NCBI GenBank assembly: GCA_964247055.1
Contig: OZ176053.1
Location: 13,950,001 to 14,014,000 of the forward strand
Source of the DNA: Paragordius varius
Taxonomy: Eukaryota > Nematomorpha
Length of the DNA: 64,000 nucleotides
Direction: 5' to 3'
The translations under genes were made by a program, and so were the position numbers. Every line of letters begins with the position of its first letter. Positions within the stretch are counted from its first letter, which is position 1. The notes beneath the pieces are model-generated. The model saw only the letters and a program-made list of their open reading frames with translations. It had not been told where the DNA came from and did not search any database. Shown here piece after piece: positions 1-10,535 of the stretch.

Positions 1-5
1 ATTAT

Positions 6-29
6 GGTGACATCACCTGATCAAATTTG
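6..29. other. Dyad cluster near monomer start
   Basis: Three short dyads lie together: GGTGA-CA-TCACC at 6-17, TGATCA at 18-23 and CAAATTTG at 22-29. They recur in most monomers. Many subtypes alter one: GGCGAC, AGTGAC or AATGAC break the first; GATGAA, GATTAA and GATAAA break the second; CAAATTCGG, CAAATCTGG and CAAATTGGG break the third. TGACATCA resembles a bZIP half-site pair, but nothing here shows protein binding. Confidence 0.7.
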
Positions 30-71
30 GATTTTAGGTAGCCATTTTTATTTTTAAAATCGTATAAAATA

Positions 72-95
72 AATTTTTTAAATATTTAAAAAATT
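72..95. other. 24-bp perfect AT palindrome in monomer core
   Basis: Positions 72-95 read AA, T6, AAAT, then the mirror complement ATTT, A6, TT. This is a 24-bp perfect inverted repeat without spacer, centred between 83 and 84. It recurs intact in most monomers. Subtypes that alter it include AAACTTTTT (e.g. the monomer at 29977), AAATTTCTT (22930), AAATAATT (14159), AAAAACTTC (1384) and a one-base loss, ATATTAAAAAATTC (20705). It could extrude as a cruciform or simply be flexible AT DNA. Confidence 0.85.
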
Positions 96-158
96 CATAA
101 AAATTACATTTATACTCCGATCTCGAAAATATTTGGGGTGATGATGGAACTACCATAG

Positions 159-215
159 GGCTACCCAAAAAAATTATGGTGACATCACCTGATCAAATTT
201 GGATTTTAGGTAGCC
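159..215. other. Inverted repeat spanning each monomer junction
   Basis: GGCTACCCAAAA (159-170) at the end of one monomer is the reverse complement, with one mismatch, of TTTTAGGTAGCC (204-215) in the next. The loop is 33 nt and itself contains the GGTGA-CA-TCACC dyad, giving a nested structure. This arrangement repeats at nearly every junction. Subtypes with TTAAGTAGCC, TTAGTTAGCC or TAGGCTACCC weaken it by one or two pairs. Confidence 0.75.
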
Positions 216-344
216 ATTTTTATTTTTAAAATTGTATAAAATAAATTTTTTAAATATTTAAAAAATTCATAAAAATTACATTTATACTCTGATCTTGAAA
301 ATATTTGGGGTGATGATGGAACTACCATAGGGCTACCCAAAAAA
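173..344 (+). repeat. Monomer with all three CpGs changed to TpG
   Basis: Relative to the reference, the three CpGs at monomer positions 61, 118 and 124 (window 233, 290 and 296) are all TpG: AATTGTAT, CTCTGATC and TCTTGAAA. Otherwise the monomer is close to the reference. The related monomers at 44058-44229 and 44575-44746 share the changes, so they share an ancestor. Confidence 0.9.
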
Positions 345-517
345 ATCATAGTGACATCACCTGATCAAATTTGGATTTTAGGTAGCCATTTTTATTTTTA
401 AAATCGTATAAAATAAATTTTTTAAATATTTAAAAAATTCATAAAAATTATATTTATACTCCGATCTCGAAAATATTTGGGGTGATGATGGAACTACCAT
501 AGGGCTACCCAAAAAAA

Positions 518-1556
518 ATTATGGCGACATCACCTGATTAAATTTGGATTTTAGGTAGCCATTTTTATTTTTAAAATCGTATAAAATAAATTTTTTAAAT
601 ATTTAAAAAATTCATAAAAATTACATTTATAGTCCGATCCCCAAAATATTTGGGGTGATGATGGAATTACCATAGGGCTACCCAAAAAAATTTATGGTGA
701 CATCACCTGATCAAATTTGGATTTTAGGTAGCCATTTTTATTTTTAATATCGTATAAAATAAATTTTTTAAATATTTAAAAAATTCATAAAAATTACATT
801 TATACTCCGATCTCGAAAATATTTGGGGTAATGATGGAACTACCATAGGGCTACCCGAAAAAAATTATGGTGACATCACCTGATCAAATTTGGATTTTAG
901 GTAGCCATTTTTATATTTTTAAAATCGTATAAAATAAATTTTTTAAATATTTAAAAAATTCATAAAAATTACATTTATACTCCGATCTCGAAAATATTTG
1001 GGGTAATGATGGAACTACCATAGGGCTACCCAAAAAAAATTATGGCGACATCACCTGATGAAATTTAAATTTTAGGTAGCCATTTTTATTTTTAAAATCG
1101 TATAAAATAAATTTTTTAAATATTTAAAAAATTCATAAAAATTACATTTAAAGTCCGATCTCAAAAATATTTGGGGTTATGATGGAACTACCATAGGGCT
1201 ACCCAAAAAAAATTATGGTGACATCACCTGATCAAATTTGGATTTTAGGTAGCCATTTTTATTTTTAAAATCGTATAAAATAAATTTTTTAAATATTTAA
1301 AAAATTCATAAAAATTACATTTATACTCCGATCTCGAAAATATTTGGGGTGATGATGGAACTACCATAGGGCTACCCAAAAAAATTATGGCGACATCACC
1401 TGATGAAATTTAAATTTTAGGTAGCCATTTTTATTTTTAAAATCGTATAAAATAAATTTTTTAAATATTTAAAAACTTCATAAAAATTACATTTATAGTC
1501 CGATCCCCAAAATATTTGGGGTGATGATGGAACTACCATAGGGCTACCCAAAAAAA
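518..1556. repeat. Six-monomer family A unit, copy 1
   Basis: Starts 518, 691, 864, 1039, 1212, 1384. Order: GATTAAATT with TAGTCCGATCCCC and GAATTACC; AATATCG with TAATGATGG; a 175-bp type with TTTTTATATTTTTAAAA; GATGAAATTTAAA with AAAGTCCGATCTC and TTATGATGG; a reference type; GATGAAATTTAAA with AAAAACTTC and GATCCCC. The 691 monomer ends CTACCCGAAAA, a private change also kept in the duplicate near 45258. Related units begin at 1557, 3630, 44920, 45959 and 48207. Confidence 0.88.
639..655. other. Hairpin-forming right-half variant CCCCAAA-ATA-TTTGGGG
   Basis: In family A monomers of this kind, the reference CTCGAAAATATTTGGGG is replaced by CCCCAAAATATTTGGGG. This creates perfect 7-bp arms (639-645 and 649-655) around a 3-nt spacer. 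It recurs in about one in four family A monomers. Family B has a weaker version, CCCAAAGTATTTGGGG, with 6-bp arms. Confidence 0.75.
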
Positions 1557-2420
1557 ATTATGGCGACATCACCTGATTAAATTTGGATTTTAGGTAGCCA
1601 TTTTTATTTTTAAAATCGTATAAAATAAATTTTTTAAATATTTAAAAAATTCATAAAAATTACATTTATAGTCCGATCCCCAAAATATTTGGGGTGATGA
1701 TGGAATTACCATAGGGCTACCCAAAAAAATTTATGGTGACATCACCTGATCAAATTTGGATTTTAGGTAGCCATTTTTATTTTTAATATCGTATAAAATA
1801 AATTTTTTAAATATTTAAAAAATTCATAAAAATTACATTTATACTCCGATCTCGAAAATATTTGGGGTAATGATGGAACTACCATAGGGCTACCCAAAAA
1901 AAATTATGGCGACATCACCTGATGAAATTTAAATTTTAGGTAGCCATTTTTATTTTTAAAATCGTATAAAATAAATTTTTTAAATATTTAAAAAATTCAT
2001 AAAAATTACATTTAAAGTCCGATCTCAAAAATATTTGGGGTTATGATGGAACTACCATAGGGCTACCCAAAAAAAATTATGGTGACATCACCTGATCAAA
2101 TTTGGATTTTAGGTAGCCATTTTTATTTTTAAAATCGTATAAAATAAATTTTTTAAATATTTAAAAAATTCATAAAAATTACATTTATACTCCGATCTCG
2201 AAAATATTTGGGGTGATGATGGAACTACCATAGGGCTACCCAAAAAAATTATGGCGACATCACCTGATGAAATTTAAATTTTAGGTAGCCATTTTTATTT
2301 TTAAAATCGTATAAAATAAATTTTTTAAATATTTAAAAACTTCATAAAAATTACATTTATAGTCCGATCCCCAAAATATTTGGGGTGATGATGGAACTAC
2401 CATAGGGCTACCCAAAAAAA
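1557..2420. repeat. Family A unit, copy 2, missing one monomer
   Basis: Starts 1557, 1730, 1903, 2076, 2248. The order follows copy 1, but the 175-bp TTTTTATATTTTT monomer is absent between 1730 and 1903. The duplicate region has it at 46305-46479, and the units at 518, 3630 and 48207 also have it, so a clean one-monomer loss in this copy is the simplest reading. Confidence 0.85.
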
Positions 2421-3629
2421 ATTATGGCGATATCACCTGATCAAATTTGGATTTTAGGTAGCCATTTTTATTTTTAAAATCGTATAAAATAAATTTTTTA
2501 AATATTTAAAAAATTCATAAAAATTACATTTATATTCCGATCTCGACAATATTTGGGGTGATGATGGAACTACCATAGGGCTACCCAAAAAAAATTATGG
2601 CGACATTACCTGATGAAATTTAAATTTTAGGTAGCCATTTTTATTTTTAAAATCGTATAAAATAAATTTTTTAAATATTTAAAAAATTCATAAAAATTAC
2701 ATTTATACTCCGATCTCGAAAATATTTGGGGTGATGATGGAACTACCATAGGGCTACCCAAAAAAAATTATGGTGACATCACCTGATAAATTTGGATTTT
2801 AGGTAGCCATTTTTATTTTTAAAATCGTATAAAATAAATTTTTTAAATATTTAAAAACTTCATAAAAATTACATTTATAGTCCGATCCCCAAAATATTTG
2901 GGGTGATGATGGAACTACCATAGGGCTACCCAAAAAAAATTATGGCGATATCACCTGATCAAATTTGGATTTTAGGTAGCCATTTTTATTTTTAAAATCG
3001 TATAAAATAAATTTTTTAAATATTTAAAAAATTCATAAAAATTACATTTATATTCCGATCTCGACAATATTTGGGGTGATGATGGAACTACCATAGGGCT
3101 ACCCAAAAAAAATTATGGCGACATTACCTGATGAAATTTAAATTTTAGGTAGCCATTTTTATTTTTAAAATCGTATAAAATAAATTTTTTAAATATTTAA
3201 AAAATTCATAAAAATTACATTTATATTCCGATCTCGACAATATTTGGGGTGATGATGGAACTACCATAGGGCTACCCAAAAAAAATTATGGCGACATTAC
3301 CTGATGAAATTTAAATTTTAGGTAGCCATTTTTATTTTTAAAATCGTATAAAATAAATTTTTTAAATATTTAAAAAATTCATAAAAATTACATTTATACT
3401 CCGATCTCGAAAATATTTGGGGTGATGATGGAACTACCATAGGGCTACCCAAAAAAATTATGGCGACATCACCTGATGAAATTTAAATTTTAGGTAGCCA
3501 TTTTTATTTTTAAAATCGTATAAAATAAATTTTTTAAATATTTAAAAACTTCATAAAAATTACATTTATAGTCCGATCCCCAAAATATTTGGGGTGATGA
3601 TGGAACTACCATAGGGCTACCCAAAAAAA
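2421..3629. repeat. Family A seven-monomer stretch (GCGATATC / GACATTACC / GATAAATTT types)
   Basis: Starts 2421, 2594, 2767, 2939, 3112, 3285, 3457. Types: GGCGATATCACC with ATTCCGATCTCGACAAT (2421, 2939); GGCGACATTACC with GATGAAATTTAAA (2594, 3112, 3285); GATAAATTT with AAAAACTTC and GATCCCC (2767); GATGAAATTTAAA with AAAAACTTC (3457). The repeated order 2421-2594 and 2939-3112-3285 shows small nested duplications. The same seven occur at offset +44577. Confidence 0.85.
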
Positions 3630-4323
3630 ATTATGGCGACATCACCTGATTAAATTTGGATTTTAGGTAGCCATTTTTATTTTTAAAATCGTATAAAATA
3701 AATTTTTTAAATATTTAAAAAATTCATAAAAATTACATTTATAGTCCGATCCCCAAAATATTTGGGGTGATGATGGAATTACCATAGGGCTACCCAAAAA
3801 AATTTATGGTGACATCACCTGATCAAATTTGGATTTTAGGTAGCCATTTTTATTTTTAATATCGTATAAAATAAATTTTTTAAATATTTAAAAAATTCAT
3901 AAAAATTACATTTATACTCCGATCTCGAAAATATTTGGGGTAATGATGGAACTACCATAGGGCTACCCAAAAAAAATTATGGTGACATCACCTGATCAAA
4001 TTTGGATTTTAGGTAGCCATTTTTATATTTTTAAAATCGTATAAAATAAATTTTTTAAATATTTAAAAAATTCATAAAAATTACATTTATACTCCGATCT
4101 CGAAAATATTTGGGGTAATGATGGAACTACCATAGGGCTACCCAAAAAAAATTATGGCGACATCACCTGATGAAATTTAAATTTTAGGTAGCCATTTTTA
4201 TTTTTAAAATCGTATAAAATAAATTTTTTAAATATTTAAAAAATTCATAAAAATTACATTTAAAGTCCGATCTCAAAAATATTTGGGGTTATGATGGAAC
4301 TACCATAGGGCTACCCAAAAAAA
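3630..4323. repeat. Family A unit, copy 3 (first four monomers)
   Basis: Starts 3630, 3803, 3976, 4151: GATTAAATT, AATATCG, 175-bp TTTTTATATTTTT, and GATGAAATTTAAA/AAAGTCC types, as at 518-1211. The order then runs on into the ten-type series that begins at 4324. Confidence 0.85.
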
Positions 4324-6564
4324 ATTATGGTGACATCACCTGATCAAATTTGGATTTTAGGTAGCCATTTTTATTTTTAAAATCGTATAAAATAAATTTT
4401 TTAAATATTTAAAAAATTCATAAAAATTACATTTATACTCCGATCTCGAAAATATTTGGGGTGATGATGGAACTACCATAGGGCTACCCAAAAAAATTAT
4501 GGCGACATCACCTGATGAAATTTAAATTTTAGGTAGCCATTTTTATTTTTAAAATCGTATAAAATAAATTTTTTAAATATTTAAAAACTTCATAAAAATT
4601 ACATTTATAGTCCGATCCCCAAAATATTTGGGGTGATGATGGAACTACCATAGGGCTACCCAAAAAAAATTATGGCGATATCACCTGATCAAATTTGGAT
4701 TTTAGGTAGCCATTTTTATTTTTAAAATCGTATAAAATAAATTTTTTAAATATTTAAAAAATTCATAAAAATTACATTTATATTCCGATCTCGACAATAT
4801 TTGGGGTGATGATGGAACTACCATAGGGCTACCCAAAAAAAATTATGGCGACATTACCTGATGAAATTTAAATTTTAGGTAGCCATTTTTATTTTTAAAA
4901 TCGTATAAAATAAATTTTTTAAATATTTAAAAAATTCATAAAAATTACATTTATACTCCGATCTCGAAAATATTTGGGGTGATGATGGAACTACCATAGG
5001 GCTACCCAAAAAAAATTATGGTGACATCACCTGATAAATTTGGATTTTAGGTAGCCATTTTTATTTTTAAAATCGTATAAAATAAATTTTTTAAATATTT
5101 AAAAACTTCATAAAAATTACATTTATAGTCCGATCCCCAAAATATTTGGGGTGATGATGGAACTACCATAGGGCTACCCAAAAAAAATTATGGCGACATC
5201 ACCTGATCAAATTTGGATTATAGGTAGCCATTTTTATTTTTAAAATCGTATAAAATAAATTTTTTAAATATTTAAAAAATTCATAAAAATTACTTTTATA
5301 CTCCGATCTCGAAAATATTTGGGATGATGATGGAACTACCATAGGGCTACCCAAAAAAAATTATGGTGACATCACCTGATCAAATTTGGATTTTAGGTAG
5401 CCATTTTTATTTTTAAAATCGTATAAAATAAATTTTTTAAATATTTAAAAAATTCATAAAAATTACACTTATACTCCGATCTCTACAATATTTGGGGTGA
5501 TGATGGAACTACCATAGGGCTACCCAAAAAAAATTATGGTGACATCACCTGATCAAATTTAGATTTTAGGTAGCCATTTTTATTTTTAAAATCGTATAAA
5601 ATAAATTTTTTAAATATTTAAAAAATTCAAAAAAATTACATTTATACTCCGATCTCGACAATATTTGGGGTGATGATGGAATTACCATAGGGCTACCCAA
5701 AAAAAATTATGGTGACATCACCTGATCAAATTTGGATTTTAGGTAGCCATTTTTATTTCTAAAATCGAAAATAAATTTTTTAAATATTTAAAAAATTCAT
5801 AAAAATTACATTTATACTCCGATCTCGAAAATATTTTAGGTGATGATGGAACTACCATAGGGCTACCCAAAAAAAATTATGGCGACATCACCTGATGAAA
5901 TTTAAATTTTAGGTAGCCATTTTTATTTTTAAAATCGTATAAAATAAATTTTTTAAATATTTAAAAAATTCATAAAAATTACATTTATACTCCGATCTCT
6001 ACAATATTTGGGGTGATGATGGAACTACCATAGGGCTACCCAAAAAAAATTATGGTGACATCACCTGATCAATTTTAGATTTTAGGTAGCCATTTTTATT
6101 TTTAAAATCGTATAAAATAAATTTTTTAAATATTTAAAAAATTCAAAAAAATTACATTTATACTCCGATCTCGACAATATTTGGGGTGATGATGGAATTA
6201 CCATAGGGCTACCCAAAAAAAATTATGGTGACATCACCTGATCAAATTTGGATTTTAGGTAGCCATTTTTATTTCTAAAATCGAAAATAAATTTTTTAAA
6301 TATTTAAAAAATTCATAAAAATTACATTTATACTCCGATCTCGAAAATATTTTAGGTGATGATGGAACTACCATAGGGCTACCCAAAAAAAATTATGGCG
6401 ACATCACCTGATGAAATTTAAATTTTAGGTAGCCATTTTTATTTTTAAAATCGTATAAAATAAATTTTTAAAATATTTAAAAAATTCATAAAAATTACAT
6501 TTAAAGTCCGATCTCAAAAATATTTGGGGTTATGATGGAACTACCATAGGGCTACCCAAAAAAA
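4324..6564. repeat. Diverged ten-type HOR with internal 516-bp duplication
   Basis: Starts 4324, 4496, 4669, 4842, 5015, 5187, 5360, 5533, 5706, 5876, 6049, 6222, 6392. The order of types matches the 1725-bp unit at 8811-13985, with three extra monomers. The run 5360-5706 (CTCTACAAT; CAAATTTAGA with TTCAAAAAA; TTTCTAAAATCGAAAATA) is repeated 516 bp later through 5876, 6049 and 6222. Monomer 5876 is a hybrid: a GATGAAATTTAAA left half and a CTCTACAAT right half. The TTTCTAAAATCGAAAATA form here differs from TTTCTAAAATCAAAAATA in the later three copies. The 5706 and 6222 monomers are 170 bp. Confidence 0.87.
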
Positions 6565-8810
6565 ATTATGGTGACATCACCTGATCAAATTTGGATTTTA
6601 GGTAGCCATTTTTATTTTTAAAATCGTATAAAATAAATTTTTTAAATATTTAAAAAATTCATAAAAATTACATTTATACTCCGATCTCGAAAATATTTGG
6701 GGTGATGATGGAACTACCATAGGGCTACCCAAAAAAAATTATGGTGACATCACCTGATCAAATTTGGATTTTAGGTAGCCATTTTTATTTTTAAAATCGT
6801 ATAAAATAAATTTTTTAAATATTTAAAAAATTCATAAAAATTACATTTATAGTCCGATCCCCAAAATATTTGGGGTGATGATGGAACTACCATAGGGCTA
6901 CCCAAAAAAAATTATGGTGACATCACCTGATCAAATTTGGATTTTAGGTAGCCATTTTTATTTTTAAAATCATATAAAATAAATTTTTTAAATATTTAAA
7001 AAATTCATAAAAATTACATTTATACTCCGATCTCGAAAATATTTGGGATGATGATGGAACTACCATCGGGCTACCCAAAAAAAATTATGGTGACATCACC
7101 TGATCAAATTTGGATTTTAGGTAGCTATTTTTATTTTTAAAATCGTATAAAATAAATTTTTTAAATATTTAAAAATTTCATAAAAATTACATTTATACTC
7201 CGATCTCGACAATATTTGGGGTGATGATGGAACTACCATAGGGCTACCCAAAAAAAATTATGGTGACATCACCTGATCAAATTTGGATTTTAGGTAGCCA
7301 TTTTTATTTTTAAAATCGTATAAAATAAATTTTTTAAATATTAAAAAAATTCATAAAAATTACATTTATACTCCGATCTCGAAAATATCTTAGGTGATGA
7401 TGGAACTACCATAGGGCTACCCAAAAAAAATTATGGCGACATCACCTGATGAAATTTAAATTTTAGGTAGCCATTTTTATTTTTAAAATCGTATAAAATA
7501 AATTTTTTAAATATTTAAAAACTTCATAAAAATTACATTTATAGTCCGATCCCCAAAATATTTGGTGATGATGGAACTACCATAGGGCTACCCAAAAAAA
7601 ATTATGGCGATATCACCTGATCAAATTTGGATTTTAGGTAGCCATTTTTATTTTTAAAATCGTATAAAATAAATTTTTTAAATATTTAAAAAATTCAAAA
7701 AAATTACATTTATACTCCGATCTCGACAATATTTGGGGTGATGATGGAACTACCATAGGGCTACCCAAAAAAAATTATGGTGACATCACCTGATCAAATT
7801 CGGATTTTAGGTAGCCATTTTTATTTTTAAAATCGTATAAAATAAATTTTTTAAATATTTAAAAAATTCATAAAAATTACATTTATACTCCGATCTCGAA
7901 AATATTTGGGGTGATGATGGAACTACCATAGGGCTACCCAAAAAAAATTATGGTGACATCACCTGATCAAATTTGGATTTTAGGTAGCCATTTTTATTTT
8001 TAAAATCGTATAAAATAAATTTTTTAAATATTTAAAAAATTCATAAAAATTATATTTATACTCCGATCTCGAAAATATTTGGGGTGATGATGGAACTACC
8101 ATAGGGCTACCCAAAAAAAATTATGGTGACATAACCTGATCAAATTTGGATTTTAGGTAGCCATTTTTATTTTTAAAATCGTATAAAATAAATTTTTTAA
8201 ATATTTAAAAAATTCATAAAAATTACATTTATACTCCGATCTCGAAAATATTTGGGGTAATGATGGAACTACCATAGGGCTACCCAAAAAAAATTATGGC
8301 GACATCACCTGATGAAATTTAAATTTTAGGTAGCCATTTTTATTTTTAAAATCGTATAAAATAAATTTTTTAAATATTTAAAAAATTCATAAAAATTACA
8401 TTTAAAGTCCGATCTCAAAAATATTTGGGGTTATGATGGAACAACCATAGGGCTACCCAAAAAAAATTATGGTGACATCACCTGATCAAATTTGGATTTT
8501 AGGTAGCCATTTTTATTTTTAAAATCGTATAAAATAAATTTTTAAATATTTAAAAAATTCATAAAAATTACATTTATACTCCGATCTCGAAAATATTTTA
8601 GGTGATGATGGAACTACCATAGGGCTACCCAAAAAAAAATATGGCGACATCACCTGATGAAATTTAAATTTTAGGTAGCCATTTTTATTTTTAAAATCGT
8701 ATAAAATAAATTTTTTAAATATTTAAAAAATTCATAAAAATTACATTTAAAGTCCGATCTCAAAAATATTTGGGGTTATGATGGAACTACCATAGGGCTA
8801 CCCAAAAAAA
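6565..8810. repeat. Family A, thirteen mostly singly occurring monomers
   Basis: Starts 6565, 6738, 6911, 7084, 7257, 7430, 7601, 7774, 7947, 8120, 8293, 8466, 8638. Private marks include AATCATATA and CATCGGGC (6911), AGCTATTTT (7084), TATTAAAAAAATTC with ATATCTTAGG (7257), a 2-bp shorter ATTTGGTGATG (7430), CAAATTCGG (7774), GACATAACC (8120), GAACAACC (8293) and AATATGGCG (8638). No tandem copy is seen in this region, but the whole run is repeated at +44577. Confidence 0.86.
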
Positions 8811-10535
8811 ATTATGGTGACATCACCTGATCAAATTTGGATTTTAGGTAGCCATTTTTATTTTTAAAATCGTATAAAATAAATTTTTTAAATATTTAAA
8901 AAATTCATAAAAATTACATTTATACTCCGATCTCGAAAATATTTGAGGTGATGATGGAACTACCATAGGGCTACCCAAAAAAATTATGGCGACATCACCT
9001 GATGAAATTTAAATTTTAGGTAGCCATTTTTATTTTTAAAATCGTATAAAATAAATTTTTTAAATATTTAAAAACTTCATAAAAATTACATTTATAGTCC
9101 GATCCCCAAAATATTTGGGGTGATGATGGAACTACCATAGGGCTACCCAAAAAAAATTATGGCGATATCACCTGATCAAATTTGGATTTTAGGTAGCCAT
9201 TTTTATTTTTAAAATCGTATAAAATAAATTTTTTAAATATTTAAAAAATTCATAAAAATTACATTTATACTCCGATCTCGACAATATTTGGGGTGATGAT
9301 GGAACTACCATAGGGCTACCCAAAAAAAATTATGGCGACATCACCTGATGAAATTTAAATTTTAGGTAGCCATTTTTATTTTTAAAATCGTATAAAATAA
9401 ATTTTTTAAATATTTAAAAAATTCATAAAAATTACATTTATACTCCGATCTCGAAAATATTTGGGGTGATGATGGAACTACCATAGGGCTACCCAAAAAA
9501 AATTATGGTGACATCACCTGATAAATTTGGATTTTAGGTAGCCATTTTTATTTTTAAAATCGTATAAAATAAATTTTTTAAATATTTAAAAACTTCATAA
9601 AAATTACATTTATAGTCCGATCCCCAAAATATTTGGGGTGATGATGGAACTACCATAGGGCTACCCAAAAAAAATTATGGCGACATCACCTGATCAAATT
9701 TGGATTATAGGTAGCCATTTTTATTTTTAAAATCGTATAAAATAAATTTTTTAAATATTTAAAAAATTCATAAAAATTACTTTTATACTCCGATCTCGAA
9801 AATATTTGGGATGATGATGGAACTACCATAGGGCTACCCAAAAAAAATTATGGTGACATCACCTGATCAAATTTGGATTTTAGGTAGCCATTTTTATTTT
9901 TAAAATCGTATAAAATAAATTTTTTAAATATTTAAAAAATTCATAAAAATTACACTTATACTCCGATCTCTACAATATTTGGGGTGATGATGGAACTACC
10001 ATAGGGCTACCCAAAAAAAATTATGGTGACATCACCTGATCAAATTTAGATTTTAGGTAGCCATTTTTATTTTTAAAATCGTATAAAATAAATTTTTTAA
10101 ATATTTAAAAAATTCAAAAAAATTACATTTATACTCCGATCTCGACAATATTTGGGGTGATGATGGAATTACCATAGGGCTACCCAAAAAAAATTATGGT
10201 GACATCACCTGATCAAATTTGGATTTTAGGTAGCCATTTTTATTTCTAAAATCAAAAATAAATTTTTTAAATATTTAAAAAATTCATAAAAATTACATTT
10301 ATACTCCGATCTCGAAAATATTTTAGGTGATGATGGAACTACCATAGGGCTACCCAAAAAAAATTATGGCGACATCACCTGATGAAATTTAAATTTTAGG
10401 TAGCCATTTTTATTTTTAAAATCGTATAAAATAAATTTTTAAAATATTTAAAAAATTCATAAAAATTACATTTAAAGTCCGATCTCAAAAATATTTGGGG
10501 TTATGATGGAACTACCATAGGGCTACCCAAAAAAA
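8811..10535. repeat. Ten-monomer HOR of 1725 bp, copy 1
   Basis: Starts 8811, 8983, 9156, 9329, 9502, 9674, 9847, 10020, 10193, 10363. The ten types in order are: TTTGAGGTG; GATGAAATTTAAA + AAAAACTTC + GATCCCC; GGCGATATC + CTCGACAAT; GATGAAATTTAAA; GATAAATTT + AAAAACTTC; GATTATAGG + TACTTTTAT + TTGGGATG; ACACTTATAC + CTCTACAAT; CAAATTTAGA + TTCAAAAAA + GAATTACC; TTTCTAAAATCAAAAATA + ATTTTAGGTG (170 bp); GATGAAATTTAAA + TTTTTAAAATATTT + AAAGTCC. TTTGAGG at 8941 recurs at 10666 and 12391, exactly 1725 bp apart. Confidence 0.95.

Larger units (their letters stand above)
1..172 (+). repeat. Reference monomer with internal map
   Basis: I use this copy as the reference; it is close to the commonest type. 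Positions 6-17 GGTGACATCACC (5-bp arms, 2-nt spacer); 18-23 TGATCA; 22-29 CAAATTTG (both perfect palindromes); 37-43 GGTAGCC; 45-60 T- then A-rich; 61-62 CpG; 63-71 TATAAAATA; 72-95 a 24-bp perfect AT palindrome; 99-103 A5; 118-119 and 124-125 CpG; 135-143 GGGGTGATG; 144-147 ATGG pairing with 153-156 CCAT; 158-166 GGGCTACCC; 167-172 A-run. Variation clusters at 3-8, 13-27, 36-38, 55-64, 96-128 and 131-153. The block around GGTAGCC and the GATGG and GGCTACCC motifs change little. Other blocks are described as differences from this copy. Confidence 0.93.
1..517. repeat. Three-monomer unit with CpG-depleted monomer
   Basis: Monomers start at 1, 173 and 345: a reference type, a type with AAATTGTATA and CTCTGATCTTG, and a type starting ATCATAGTGAC with TTATATTTATAC. 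The same trio order occurs twice in tandem at 44058-44919 (starts 44058, 44230, 44403, 44575, 44747; 517-bp period). The block continues off the left edge, so its true left extent is unknown. Confidence 0.88.

Noticed and set aside
7-17. TGACATCA as a functional bZIP/CRE-type binding site
   Set aside because: It differs from TGACGTCA at a key base and is altered in many subtypes (GCGATATC, GTCACATC, GACATAACC), so there is no sign that it is kept for binding.
63-71. TATAAAATA as a promoter TATA box, repeated in each monomer
   Set aside because: It lies in 74% AT sequence where such strings are expected by chance, and no downstream transcript unit is visible. It could support satellite transcription, but the sequence does not show it.
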